The notes beneath the pieces were generated by a model, which did not search any database, was not told where the DNA came from, and saw only the letters and a list, made by a program, of their open reading frames with translations. A stretch of 64,000 nt of DNA from Hyphococcus formosus (GTDB taxonomy: Bacteria > Pseudomonadota > Alphaproteobacteria > Caulobacterales > Parvularculaceae): NCBI RefSeq assembly GCF_046736345.1, contig NZ_CP157210.1:2418001-2482000 (forward strand), read 5' to 3'. Numbering within the stretch: position 1 is the first letter of the stretch; each line of letters starts with the position of its first letter. Made by a program: the position numbers and the translations under genes. Below, piece by piece: positions 35,106 through 43,393 of the stretch.

Positions 35106-35828
35106 ATGCCTATTTCCGCGCCCAGCAAATCTTATCCTGAACGTCTTGAGCTTGAGACCTCTTTGTCGCGCATGGCCGCGCAGGTCGAAAGCCAATTGGC
35201 AGGCGCAATCGGTGCATTTGAACGTCGCGACATCCCGACGGCAGAAAAAATTATTGCTGGCGACGAGCGTATCGATCAGTTCGATCAGGCAATCGAAAAC
35301 AAAGTCATGGACCTTCTTCTTAACGGCCCCTTGCCGGAAGAAGCTCTGCGCGAAGTCATGACAGTGAGCAAAATCGCCGGTGAACTAGAACGCGTTGGCG
35401 ATCTTGCGAAGAACGTCGCGAAACGGACATTGGTCGTGAGTATGGAAGCACCGGCGCGGCCAACCTCTGGCGTCGCCCGTATGGGCCGCGCGAGCCTTCG
35501 TCAGATTTCTGATATTTTGACAGCCTATTCCGCGCGGAATTTGGACGCCGCCAAAGCGGTTTGGGGCGGCGACGACGAGCTTGATGAGCTCTATAATTCC
35601 GTATTCGAAGAAATTCTCGTTGCGATGATGCGTGACCCCGCACAGGTCAATGCGTGCACACATCTCGTCTTCACCGCAAAGAATTTTGAACGGGTAGGCG
35701 ACCACGCAACCAATATCGCCGAAGCGCTTCATTACCTGCTGACCGGATCGCGTATTATGGATTCTCGACCAAAGGGTGACAAGACCTCGACAATCACTGT
35801 TTCACCCCCTAAAGCGGGCTCGGTTTAG
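35106..35828 (+). CDS. phoU: Phosphate signalling protein PhoU
   Basis: 240 residues; two PhoU helical-bundle domains (about 18-105 and 120-208), each with the metal-binding E/D-rich motif (VGDLAKNVAKR, and VGDHATNIAEA). PhoU links the PstSCAB transporter state to PhoR and keeps PhoB off when phosphate is plentiful; the C-terminal tail (about 215-240) is polar. Here it sits between phoR and phoB without pst genes, so its transporter must be encoded elsewhere or it works with another one. Weak ribosome site. Confidence 0.94.
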   Translation: MPISAPSKSYPERLELETSLSRMAAQVESQLAGAIGAFERRDIPTAEKIIAGDERIDQFDQAIENKVMDLLLNGPLPEEALREVMTVSKIAGELERVGDLAKNVAKRTLVVSMEAPARPTSGVARMGRASLRQISDILTAYSARNLDAAKAVWGGDDELDELYNSVFEEILVAMMRDPAQVNACTHLVFTAKNFERVGDHATNIAEALHYLLTGSRIMDSRPKGDKTSTITVSPPKAGSV

Positions 35829-35944
35829 ACAGTAACAGGATCCGCATATGGGTCGGTGACGTCTTACGGCCGGAGCGACCGGAATGATCCGCGTTCTGGC
35901 ATCGCGTCATCACCCGATGCACCAACAAAATGGGACGTGCCGGC

Positions 35945-36634
35945 ATGCCCGAGACAAAAGTCTTGATCGTCGAAGATGAAGACGCGCTTTCGACGCTTCT
36001 TGAATACAATCTCACGAAAGAAAAGTTCGAAGTCGCCATCGCCGCCGATGGCGAAGATGGCCTTTTAAAGGTGGAAGAATTTTCGCCTGACATCATCATC
36101 CTTGATTGGATGCTGCCAAAGGTTTCGGGCATCGAAGTTTGCCGCCGTTTGCGCGCAAAACCGGAAACCCGAAACATTCCGATCATCATGCTCACCGCCC
36201 GGTCCGAAGAAGCGGATCGCATTCGCGGGCTGGAAACCGGCGCAGATGATTATCTGACAAAGCCATTTTCGACGGCGGAGTTACTCGCCCGCGTGAAAGC
36301 GATCTTGCGGCGTATCCGCCCTGGGCTCGCCGATGATACGGTTGAATGCGGCGATATTTCCATCGACCGCGTATCGCACAAGGTAACGCGCGGCGGCAAA
36401 GAAATTCATCTCGGGCCAACCGAGTTCCGGTTGCTCGATCACCTGATCCAACATCCGGGCCGTGTATTCTCGCGCGAGCAACTCTTGAATGCGGTTTGGG
36501 GCTCTGACGTCTTTGTGGAAGTGCGCACCGTGGACGTTCATATCGGACGATTGCGCAAAGCGCTCAATAAATACAAACAAGGCGATGCCATCAGGACGGT
36601 TCGGTCCGCCGGTTACGCCCTTGATATGAGCTAA
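35945..36634 (+). CDS. phoB: Phosphate regulon response regulator PhoB
   Basis: 229 residues from ATG 35945 (GGGACG upstream; ATG 35930 lacks a ribosome site). Receiver domain with acidic pocket EDED (about 10-13), phosphorylated Asp54 in ILDWMLP, Thr84 and Lys106, followed by an OmpR-type winged-helix domain (about 125-229) with GPTEFRLL, REQLL and VDVHIGRLRKAL. Phosphorylated PhoB activates the Pho regulon. It follows phoU by about 115 bp and ends 1 bp before an intrinsic terminator. Confidence 0.96.
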   Translation: MPETKVLIVEDEDALSTLLEYNLTKEKFEVAIAADGEDGLLKVEEFSPDIIILDWMLPKVSGIEVCRRLRAKPETRNIPIIMLTARSEEADRIRGLETGADDYLTKPFSTAELLARVKAILRRIRPGLADDTVECGDISIDRVSHKVTRGGKEIHLGPTEFRLLDHLIQHPGRVFSREQLLNAVWGSDVFVEVRTVDVHIGRLRKALNKYKQGDAIRTVRSAGYALDMS

Positions 36635-36664
36635 CAAAAAAGCCCGCCAATTGGCGGGCTTTTT
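36635..36664. terminator. Bidirectional terminator between phoB and gcrA
   Basis: Perfect stem AGCCCGCCAA/TTGGCGGGCT with a run of A before and T after, so it can end transcription from phoB (plus) and from gcrA (minus), whose stops flank it. Confidence 0.93.
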
Positions 36665-36688
36665 AATATCGTTTGTCGGCGGAAGGTC

Positions 36689-37201
36689 TTAGCTCGCTGC
36701 GCGACGTTTTTCGAGGATCGCAGCCGCTGGACGACGCACCACCGGACGATCCCGGCGCTGTGGCGGCTGAAAGGCGAGCCGAGCATGATGCGAGCAATAA
36801 GACTTGCCCATCGCCGCAGGCTGTCCGCAGAAATGGAAATCTTCTTTCGCCGGATCGCCGATTGGCCATTTGCACATGTTGTTTTTGATCGTCGCAACGG
36901 TGGTCATTGCGCCGGTATCAAGAACAACCGGTGTGATTGTATCAACTTCCGGGATAACTGATTTGATTTCAGAGCGTTGCGGTTTGGCCGCGACGGTCTC
37001 TTCCCGTGGCTCTTGTTGTGTTGGTCCGCAACCACGCTGCGGCTTTGCTGGCGTCGCGCGGCCCGAAAGACCAAGACGATGCACCTTGCCGATCACGGCG
37101 TTACGCGTCACGCCACCCATTTTATTTGCTATTTGCGCCGCCGAGAGCCCTTCCGCCCAAAGGGTTTTCAAAAGCTCCACCCGCTCATCCGTCCAAGCCA
37201 T
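36689..37201 (-). CDS. gcrA: Cell-cycle regulator GcrA
   Basis: 170 residues. The N-terminal domain (MAWTDERVELLKTLWAEGLSAAQIA..) is the GcrA helix-turn-helix that recognises GANTC sites methylated by CcrM; GGVTRNAVIGKVHRLGL follows at 28-45. The middle is Pro/Thr-rich and variable; the C-terminal domain with CKWPIGDP, FHFCG and YCSHHARLAF holds the conserved Cys/His residues and contacts RNA polymerase sigma70. GcrA controls S-phase genes in Caulobacter and relatives. A GANTC site lies 21 bp upstream. Together with the CtrA-type boxes this points to a full CtrA-GcrA-CcrM cycle; ccrM and ctrA are not in the window. Confidence 0.96.
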   Translation of the reverse strand: MAWTDERVELLKTLWAEGLSAAQIANKMGGVTRNAVIGKVHRLGLSGRATPAKPQRGCGPTQQEPREETVAAKPQRSEIKSVIPEVDTITPVVLDTGAMTTVATIKNNMCKWPIGDPAKEDFHFCGQPAAMGKSYCSHHARLAFQPPQRRDRPVVRRPAAAILEKRRAAS

Positions 37202-37221
37202 TTCGACCTTCTCCTCGCGTT

Positions 37222-37226
37222 GATTC
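37222..37226. promoter_or_regulatory. GANTC site before gcrA
   Basis: GATTC, the target of CcrM methylation and the site GcrA itself reads, 21 bp upstream of the gcrA start. A single five-base match is weak evidence; its place is what makes it notable. Confidence 0.3.
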
Positions 37227-37434
37227 CGGAAAGCGCTCCCGCGCTGGTCTTAATATCAATATTTAGTGTAGTGAATAAACGCCGCTCCCTGGGCGCCTAA
37301 ATATAGTATCCTATAGGTTGAAAAACACAACATGGCGCCCCCACATATTTTTGCCCACCACATGTTGATAAATCGTCATACTTGACGAGAACCGGTTATA
37401 GCGCGCACACACCGTTGCAACGCAGCAAGGAAAA

Positions 37435-38307
37435 TTGGCATCCGAGATGAGCACGACAGACACTTCTAAAGAATCCGAAATTCCATCTCTCGACCTGAAC
37501 ACGGGCTTTGGCGCACGTCGATTTGGCGCGATCAATTGGCTCGGTTTGTGGACGCTGTATCTCAAGGAAGTCCGCCGCTTCATGAAGGTGGTTTTTCAAA
37601 CGGTGATCGCCCCGGTGATCCAGACGCTCCTGTTCCTGATTGTCTTTACACAAGCATTTGGCGCCGCACGCCCGGATGTGAACGGCGTACCTTTTATTGA
37701 ATTTCTGGCACCGGGCCTGATCATGATGGCGGTACTGACCAATGCCTTCACGAATTCGTCCTCGTCATTAATTATCGCTAAGGTTCAGGGCTCTATCGTT
37801 GATGTATTGATGCCGCCTCTGTCAGCCTTTGAATTGACGGTTGCTTTGGTTGCGGGCGCCGCAACACGCGGCATCATGGTCGGTACGATCACGGCGATCA
37901 CCTGCGCGGGCTTTATGACCGCAAGCGGCGCACCGATGGCGATAGAAGCCTTTTGGGCAATTATTTATTTCTCGATGGCCGCCGCGATTATTTTTGCTAG
38001 CCTTGGTACGATTGGCGGGATTTGGGCGGACAAATTCGATCAGCTCGCTGCGGTTACAAATTTTGTCATTACGCCGCTGACCTTTTTATCGGGCACCTTT
38101 TATTCGATACAAAACCTGCCTGAACCATTCCGCACGATCAGCCATTACAACCCGGTTTACTATCTGATCGACGGCTTCCGCGCCGGATTCACCGGCGTAC
38201 ACGAAGCAAATGCGATGACCGGTGTCTTGGTTACATTCAGCCTCGCTGCCATATTTGCCTTCGCCGCCTATACGCTCCTGCGCATTGGCTACAAGATTAA
38301 AGACTAA
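37435..38307 (+). CDS. ABC-2 type transporter permease
   Basis: About 290 residues with six membrane helices and an ABC-2 signature in the second half (LSGTFYSIQNLPEPFRTISHYNPVYYLIDGFR). It resembles the YadH/NodJ-type exporter permeases. The ATPase partner is not next to it; it must be elsewhere. Start: TTG 37435 stands 4 bases after AAGG; ATG 37447 is the alternative without a near ribosome site. It ends 7 bp before hslO, and a permease just before hslO is a recurrent alphaproteobacterial arrangement. Substrate unknown. Confidence 0.86.
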   Translation: MASEMSTTDTSKESEIPSLDLNTGFGARRFGAINWLGLWTLYLKEVRRFMKVVFQTVIAPVIQTLLFLIVFTQAFGAARPDVNGVPFIEFLAPGLIMMAVLTNAFTNSSSSLIIAKVQGSIVDVLMPPLSAFELTVALVAGAATRGIMVGTITAITCAGFMTASGAPMAIEAFWAIIYFSMAAAIIFASLGTIGGIWADKFDQLAAVTNFVITPLTFLSGTFYSIQNLPEPFRTISHYNPVYYLIDGFRAGFTGVHEANAMTGVLVTFSLAAIFAFAAYTLLRIGYKIKD

Positions 38308-38314
38308 GGATTAC

Positions 38315-39232
38315 ATGTCACAGACTGCCCAACATACCGATTTCATTCTCCCGTTTCAGATTGCCGATACCGCCGTTCGCGGCCGCATGGTCCGGCTTTC
38401 TGGCTCAATCGATGAAATACTAAGCGCGCATGCATTTCCCGATCCGTTAAGCGAACTGGTAGGCGAAGCCACAGCCCTTGTTGCGATGATGGGGGCCGCA
38501 TTGAAATTTGATGGCAAGCTGATTTTCCAAGCGCAGGGCGACGGCCCGGCATCACTTGTCGTTGCCGACTATTCGGCGGGTGGTGCCTTGCGCGCAACCG
38601 CGAAGGCGGAACGCACCGACAATTTACCAAAGGGCGCAGCGGCGCTTTTAGGCAAAGGATCAATCGTCATGACGATTGATCAGGGTGCGGATATGGATCG
38701 CTATCAGGGCGTTACCGGCATCGAAGGTGAAACCCTCGCCGAGGCTGCGGTATCTTATTTCAAGCAGTCAGAACAAATCCCCACGGTCATAAAACTTGCG
38801 GTCGGGCGCATTCAGGAACCCGGCCAAAAAGAGCAGTGGCGCGCTGGCGGCATCATGGCCCAATTCGTACCGGGCGAAGGCGGCACGCGCGAACGCGGCG
38901 AAGCGGTATTGCTCGATAGCGAAGAACAGGAAATTTGGGATCGCTCGCGGGCCTTTATCGAAACCACGCAAGACGACGAGTTGCTTGATCCTTCAATTGA
39001 TGCGGAAACCTTGCTTTATCGCCTGTTCCACGAGGATGGCGTGCGCGCCTTTGACCCGCAGCCGCTCCGCGCAGAGTGCAGCTGCGAGATGGAGAAAGTG
39101 TCTGCTGTTCTCGCGCGCTATTCAAAAGAAGAACTAAGCGATATGGTTGAAGATGACGCGATTAACGTCACCTGTGAGTTTTGCCGTCAAACCTATCGCT
39201 TCACACCAGAAGGTACCCCCATCGCCTCATGA
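38315..39232 (+). CDS. hslO: Redox-regulated chaperone Hsp33
   Basis: 305 residues from ATG 38315. N-terminal Hsp33 domain with GEATALVAMMGAALKFDGKLIFQAQGDGP; the C-terminal redox switch has the zinc-binding CSC (about 268-270) and CEFC (about 299-302 region). Oxidation releases zinc and turns the protein into a holdase for unfolding proteins. It overlaps ppk2 by ATGA, so the two are translationally coupled, perhaps because polyphosphate itself acts as a chaperone under oxidative stress. Confidence 0.95.
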   Translation: MSQTAQHTDFILPFQIADTAVRGRMVRLSGSIDEILSAHAFPDPLSELVGEATALVAMMGAALKFDGKLIFQAQGDGPASLVVADYSAGGALRATAKAERTDNLPKGAAALLGKGSIVMTIDQGADMDRYQGVTGIEGETLAEAAVSYFKQSEQIPTVIKLAVGRIQEPGQKEQWRAGGIMAQFVPGEGGTRERGEAVLLDSEEQEIWDRSRAFIETTQDDELLDPSIDAETLLYRLFHEDGVRAFDPQPLRAECSCEMEKVSAVLARYSKEELSDMVEDDAINVTCEFCRQTYRFTPEGTPIAS

Positions 39233-40023
39233 AAAAAAAGCGCTTTGCCAAAGAGCTGGAACCGCTAGAACTCGAACTGGCGAAACTGCAAGAAACAGTT
39301 TCGCGTAAAGGGTTGAAAGTCGCGATCATATTCGAAGGTCGTGACGCAGCGGGCAAGGGCGGCGCAATAAAAACCATCATGAGGCGGATGAATGCGCGGA
39401 TCTGGCGTATCGTTGCGCTTCCTAAACCGTCTGATCGCGAACAGACACAATGGTATTTCGAGCGCTATGTAAAACATTTGCCCGCAGGCGGGGAAATCGT
39501 TCTCTTCGACCGGTCATGGTATAACCGCGCGGTCGTAGAGCCCGTAATGGGGTTCTGCACCCAGGAACAGCACGAACATTTTATGCGCGAGGTCCCGGCA
39601 TTCGAGAAGATGCTGATCGATAGCGGCATGATTTTGATCAAATTCTGGATTCATGTATCGGCGGAGGAACAGGAAAAACGTTTCCAAGACCGGGCGAACG
39701 ATCCGCGAAAACGTTGGAAACTTTCACCCATCGACCTGAAAGCGCGGGATTTGTGGATCGAGTTCACCCGCTATCGCGACAAAATGTTTAAACTTACGCA
39801 CACGGATGAAGCGCCGTGGCTGGTGGTTGATGGAAACGATAAAGAAAAAGCGCGCCTCAATATCATTCGCGCTATTCTGGACCGGGTTCCCTATGAATAT
39901 AACAAAGAGGCGTTTGATCCGATCAAACTGCCGCCGCGCCCTGACATCAAAGACAGCGATTATATTGAACCGTCTCTTGATCAGTTGAATTTAGTCAAAG
40001 ACTATTATGCCGATGATGATTAG
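39229..40023 (+). CDS. ppk2: Polyphosphate kinase 2
   Basis: 264 residues from ATG 39229. PPK2 family: Walker A FEGRDAAGKGGAIK (about 34-47), Walker B region LFDRSWYNRAVVEPVMGF, lid with ERFQDR-like EKRFQDRANDPRKRWKLSPID. It uses polyphosphate to make nucleoside di- or triphosphates from the lower phosphates. A single-domain length of about 260-290 fits class I. Overlaps hslO by ATGA. Nearby phoR-phoU-phoB gives a phosphate-metabolism context. An in-frame start at 39181 lies inside hslO and is not needed. Confidence 0.93.
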   Translation: MKKKRFAKELEPLELELAKLQETVSRKGLKVAIIFEGRDAAGKGGAIKTIMRRMNARIWRIVALPKPSDREQTQWYFERYVKHLPAGGEIVLFDRSWYNRAVVEPVMGFCTQEQHEHFMREVPAFEKMLIDSGMILIKFWIHVSAEEQEKRFQDRANDPRKRWKLSPIDLKARDLWIEFTRYRDKMFKLTHTDEAPWLVVDGNDKEKARLNIIRAILDRVPYEYNKEAFDPIKLPPRPDIKDSDYIEPSLDQLNLVKDYYADDD

Positions 40024-40109
40024 ATTGCTGATCGGACTTGGTTTTTTCAAAAGCTGGAACCATTAACTTTTGACATTGTTGTCGTCACGCATATCTAAGG
40101 GAGTGCGTG

Positions 40110-40589
40110 ATGAAAAAACACAGATTCTCATTAATCGCGCTGAGCGCAATTACCTTGTCAGCCTGCGCATCCGGTTATTACGGACCGGTCTATGAACCAG
40201 CGCGCTCGTCATCGGATTCCGGTTATTCCGAATACCGCATAGATGACAACCGGTTCCGCGTTCAATACCGCATCGAAAATGGCGATTTGGAACTGGCGCA
40301 AGACTGGGCCTTACGCCGCGCCGCCGAAGTAACGCTCAATCAACGCTATGACTGGTTCCAGATCATTAGCCGCAACAGAACCTTCCGCGATGATGATTTC
40401 GAACGCTATGACCGGTTCCGCTCCTATAATGATCGCTATTATGAGCGACCACGGTTCGACCAACGTTTCGATGATGATGCCGTAGTGATTATCGAAGTCA
40501 TTATGGGCAATAACCCGCCGCCTCGAAGCGCAAGCGTTTACGACGCGCGACAGGTGCTCGACTATACTCGCGGCAGAACCCGCTATTAA
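40110..40589 (+). CDS. CC0125/CC1285-type lipoprotein
   Basis: 159 residues from ATG 40110, GGGAG seven bases upstream. Lipobox LSACAS with Cys near residue 19. After a short Ser/Tyr-rich linker comes a domain with EYRIDDNRFRVQYRIENGD, an ALRRAAEVTLNQRYDWFQII helix and an acidic, Arg/Tyr-rich stretch. The order GYS.YRI...RV.Y.GN...E...LLRAAELT...GYD.F is that of the lipoprotein family named after two Caulobacter genes. Function unknown, outer-membrane or periplasmic side expected. Convergent overlap of 4 bp with the next gene. Confidence 0.78.
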   Translation: MKKHRFSLIALSAITLSACASGYYGPVYEPARSSSDSGYSEYRIDDNRFRVQYRIENGDLELAQDWALRRAAEVTLNQRYDWFQIISRNRTFRDDDFERYDRFRSYNDRYYERPRFDQRFDDDAVVIIEVIMGNNPPPRSASVYDARQVLDYTRGRTRY

Positions 40590-41377
40590 TCACTTTTAGG
40601 GCGCGCGTCACGGCGCGCCCGTTCCCACATTTTCACGTCTCGCAGCCACCGTCCCAGCGCCGACATCAGCGCCAACGCAAAGCCGTAAACACCGCCACGA
40701 AAATATTGTTGTAAGATATATTTTTTGGCGAAATAAAGTGGCAATCCAAAAACAATCCGCAAGCCCAGATAGGGCAATGATTTTAGCGGCAGAACCGAGG
40801 CCCGCACGGACGAATTACGATTGAGCTTGGATAGGAACTGCTCAGCGCCCGTAAACGCATAATGATGGATTGGGTTATCCAAGCGCCCTACCGGCATATC
40901 CGACGGGATTTCAAATTGATCCCATGCCTCATGCGCAGGCATACGAATTGCGCGTCGGTCATATAGCTTATACCGAGTTTGAAGGCCAAAATCTTTCCAA
41001 GCCCGCCCGACCGGCGGCACAAGCGCCAGCATGGTCTTAAAGACTTTATGTGGCGGCTCACCATTCGCGAATAAATTCCGTATTTCGCCCGCCAGTTCCG
41101 GCGTTACAATTTCATCTGCATCAAGATCAAGTAGCCAGTCATGCTGGCATGCCTCTTCTGCAAATCGCTTTTGATAGCCATTACCGAGCCAGTCTTGTTC
41201 GATCACCCGCGCGCCCAAATCTTTTGCGATTGAAACCGTTTCATCCGTTGAACCGGAATCAATAACAACCACTTCGTCAGCGAGTTGCTTGGCTGCGCGC
41301 ACCACATCGCCAATCAGCCGCGCCTCATTAAGCGTGCGGATATAGACCGATATTGGCAAAGGGATGTTGTTGTTCAT
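40586..41377 (-). CDS. Family 2 glycosyltransferase, LPS-core type
   Basis: 263 residues from ATG 41377. GT-A fold with PISVYIRTLNEA, DSGSTDET, DWLLDLDADE (DXD) and the YKLYDRR..RMP segment, followed by a C-terminal membrane-associated region. The pattern is that of WaaE/KdtX-type enzymes that put glucose onto the heptose of the LPS core. It stands alone beside a lipoprotein gene. A GC-rich inverted repeat (about 40598-40619) lies inside its 3' end. Acceptor and sugar are inferred from the family only. Confidence 0.86.
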   Translation of the reverse strand: MNNNIPLPISVYIRTLNEARLIGDVVRAAKQLADEVVVIDSGSTDETVSIAKDLGARVIEQDWLGNGYQKRFAEEACQHDWLLDLDADEIVTPELAGEIRNLFANGEPPHKVFKTMLALVPPVGRAWKDFGLQTRYKLYDRRAIRMPAHEAWDQFEIPSDMPVGRLDNPIHHYAFTGAEQFLSKLNRNSSVRASVLPLKSLPYLGLRIVFGLPLYFAKKYILQQYFRGGVYGFALALMSALGRWLRDVKMWERARRDARPKSD

Positions 41378-41430
41378 AACCCAACCGGGAGAACGGCGCA
41401 CCTTTTAGGGCGCGCCGTTTTGATACTTGA

Positions 41431-43305
41431 TTACGCTTGTTGCTTTGCGATCCAGGCGTCAACTTGCTCTTCGAGAATAGCAAGCGGGAGCGCCCCGTCT
41501 TTCAGAACAACATCATGGAAAGCACGAACATCGAAATCTTCACCGAGGGCCGCTTCTGCGCGTCGGCGTAATTCGAGAATTTTGTTCATGCCAATTTTAT
41601 AGGCCGTTGCCTGACCGGGCATGGCGATATAGCGCTCGATGGCCATAACCACATCACCCTCAGGGTTTGGCGTGTTCTCCAAGAGGTAGTCAATTGCCTC
41701 TTCACGGGTCCATTTTTTGTCATGAAGCCCGGTATCAACAACCAATCGTGCCGCGCGCCATAACTCCATCGCAAGGCGGCCGAAGTCTGAATAGGGGTCG
41801 GAATAGAAACCCATCTCCTTGGGGATATATTCCGAATAAAGGCCCCAACCTTCCGTATAGGCTGTAAATCCACCAAAGCGGCGGAAGCTTGGTACATTTT
41901 CAAGCTCTTGCATGATCGCAAGTTGCATATGGTGGCCCGGAATCCCCTCGTGATAGGCCAGTGCCTCCATTTGATAGGTCGGCATATTCGCCGTATTGTA
42001 GAGATTGGCATAATAAATGCCCGGGCGTGATCCATCAGGCGCAGGACGCTGATAGAATGCCTTGCCCGCTGATTTCTCCCGGAATGGCTCAACCTTCTTG
42101 ACGATCAATTCCGCTTTTGGCTTTGTAAAGAACAACTCGTCAAGACGGCCACGCATCACGTCAATTATTTCCGTGGCCTTTGCGAGATAATCTTCGCGCC
42201 CTTGTTCCGTATTCGGATAGGTGAACTTTCCTTCAGGGTCTTCGCGCATATAGACGAAAAACTCTTGCAGAGTGCCGTCAAAACCGACCTGCTCTTTGAT
42301 GGTATTCATTTCGTCATGAATACGCGCAACTTCCGAGAGGCCCAATTCATGGATCGCTTCCGCCGACATATCGGTCGTGGTCATCAATTGTAATCTGTTG
42401 GCGTAATAGGCTTCACCATCAGGAAGCTTCCATGCGCCATCATCATTATTGACCTTTGCGGCCTGCGTCTGGAACATATCGATCAGCGCCTCATAGGCAG
42501 GCTTGACCGAATTAATCATGGCTTGCTCGGCGCGCGATTTCAGCGATTGCTTTTGCTCGTCGGAAATATCCAGCGCGTCAATTTTTTTGTTGAAATCCGA
42601 GAGAAGCGTCGACTCGCGTTCGCTATCATCATAGGGCGCACCGGAAATAATATTGCGTGATGTCTCGATCATCTTCGCAAAGGCCCATTTCGGCGGATAA
42701 ATCCCGCGCTCATATTGGGCTTCGGCCCGTTCCTGATTTTGCGCGAGATACTCTTTCATCCCTTCGAGCCGCGCAACATAGGCCTCTGCGTCTTCGAGCG
42801 TATCGACCCTATGCTGATTAATCAAAAATGCTGGCGCAGAAGAATGCGGCCCGCGGAAATTGCTGAACACATACCAGTGATTCCGAAATGGCTCATTTCG
42901 CTGTTCCTGTTCGGCTTCATATTCGAACAAGCGGTATGATAGCTGCGCTGACGGGTCGAGCTTTCCGAGTGAGAACTGCTGGCGCATTTCTTCCAATGCC
43001 GCCATTTGTAGCTCATAGGATTCCTGTTCGAATTCTTCGGTCGCATTGTCCCATTTGTCGTAATTGGTTTTGCGGCCAAGAAATGTCTGGGTCATTGGCG
43101 ACCGCGCGACACTGGCCTCAAATTGCTCTTCAAACCATTGGTTGATTTTTGCAGTCTGCCCGGTCTCAGTGGCACTTGTCTGCGCTTCTGATGCCGCGGC
43201 GGTGGGCGACGTGTTCGTTGTGGTTCCGGCGTCGCGGCCACATCCGGCGATCAGCGCAAGACTGGCGGCGGAAACCAATAAGATTTTGTTCAATTGTGCA
43301 GTCAT
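41431..43305 (-). CDS. DUF885 family lipoprotein, metallopeptidase-like
   Basis: 624 residues. N-terminal lipobox LIAGC with Cys22, then a Thr/Ser-rich linker. The DUF885 domain includes YHEGIPGHHMQLAI, an HExxH-like zinc motif (HEGIPGH), and EGWGLYSEYI as the likely third ligand region. Such proteins are placed with M1/M2-type peptidases by fold, but substrates are largely unknown. No chromosomal partner is obvious. A stem of AACGGCGC/GCGCCGTT (about 41393-41420) follows its stop. Confidence 0.88.
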   Translation of the reverse strand: MTAQLNKILLVSAASLALIAGCGRDAGTTTNTSPTAAASEAQTSATETGQTAKINQWFEEQFEASVARSPMTQTFLGRKTNYDKWDNATEEFEQESYELQMAALEEMRQQFSLGKLDPSAQLSYRLFEYEAEQEQRNEPFRNHWYVFSNFRGPHSSAPAFLINQHRVDTLEDAEAYVARLEGMKEYLAQNQERAEAQYERGIYPPKWAFAKMIETSRNIISGAPYDDSERESTLLSDFNKKIDALDISDEQKQSLKSRAEQAMINSVKPAYEALIDMFQTQAAKVNNDDGAWKLPDGEAYYANRLQLMTTTDMSAEAIHELGLSEVARIHDEMNTIKEQVGFDGTLQEFFVYMREDPEGKFTYPNTEQGREDYLAKATEIIDVMRGRLDELFFTKPKAELIVKKVEPFREKSAGKAFYQRPAPDGSRPGIYYANLYNTANMPTYQMEALAYHEGIPGHHMQLAIMQELENVPSFRRFGGFTAYTEGWGLYSEYIPKEMGFYSDPYSDFGRLAMELWRAARLVVDTGLHDKKWTREEAIDYLLENTPNPEGDVVMAIERYIAMPGQATAYKIGMNKILELRRRAEAALGEDFDVRAFHDVVLKDGALPLAILEEQVDAWIAKQQA

Positions 43306-43393
43306 TCAGGGACTCCGTTTAATATCAATGCGCCCATCGAGCGCTTGGCAGCAAGCTAAGCAATTGACGCTCGGGCGACAACCCGCGCAACAT

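Noticed and set aside
40070..40097. TTGACA-N16-TATCTA promoter-like pair before the CC0125-type lipoprotein gene
   Set aside because: The start point would fall at about 40104, after the ribosome site (40099-40103), leaving almost no leader. Probably chance, or the true start is elsewhere.
40598..40619. GC-rich inverted repeat GGGCGCGC/GCGCGCCC
   Set aside because: It lies within the coding end of the GT2 gene and has no T run on either strand, so I did not call a terminator.
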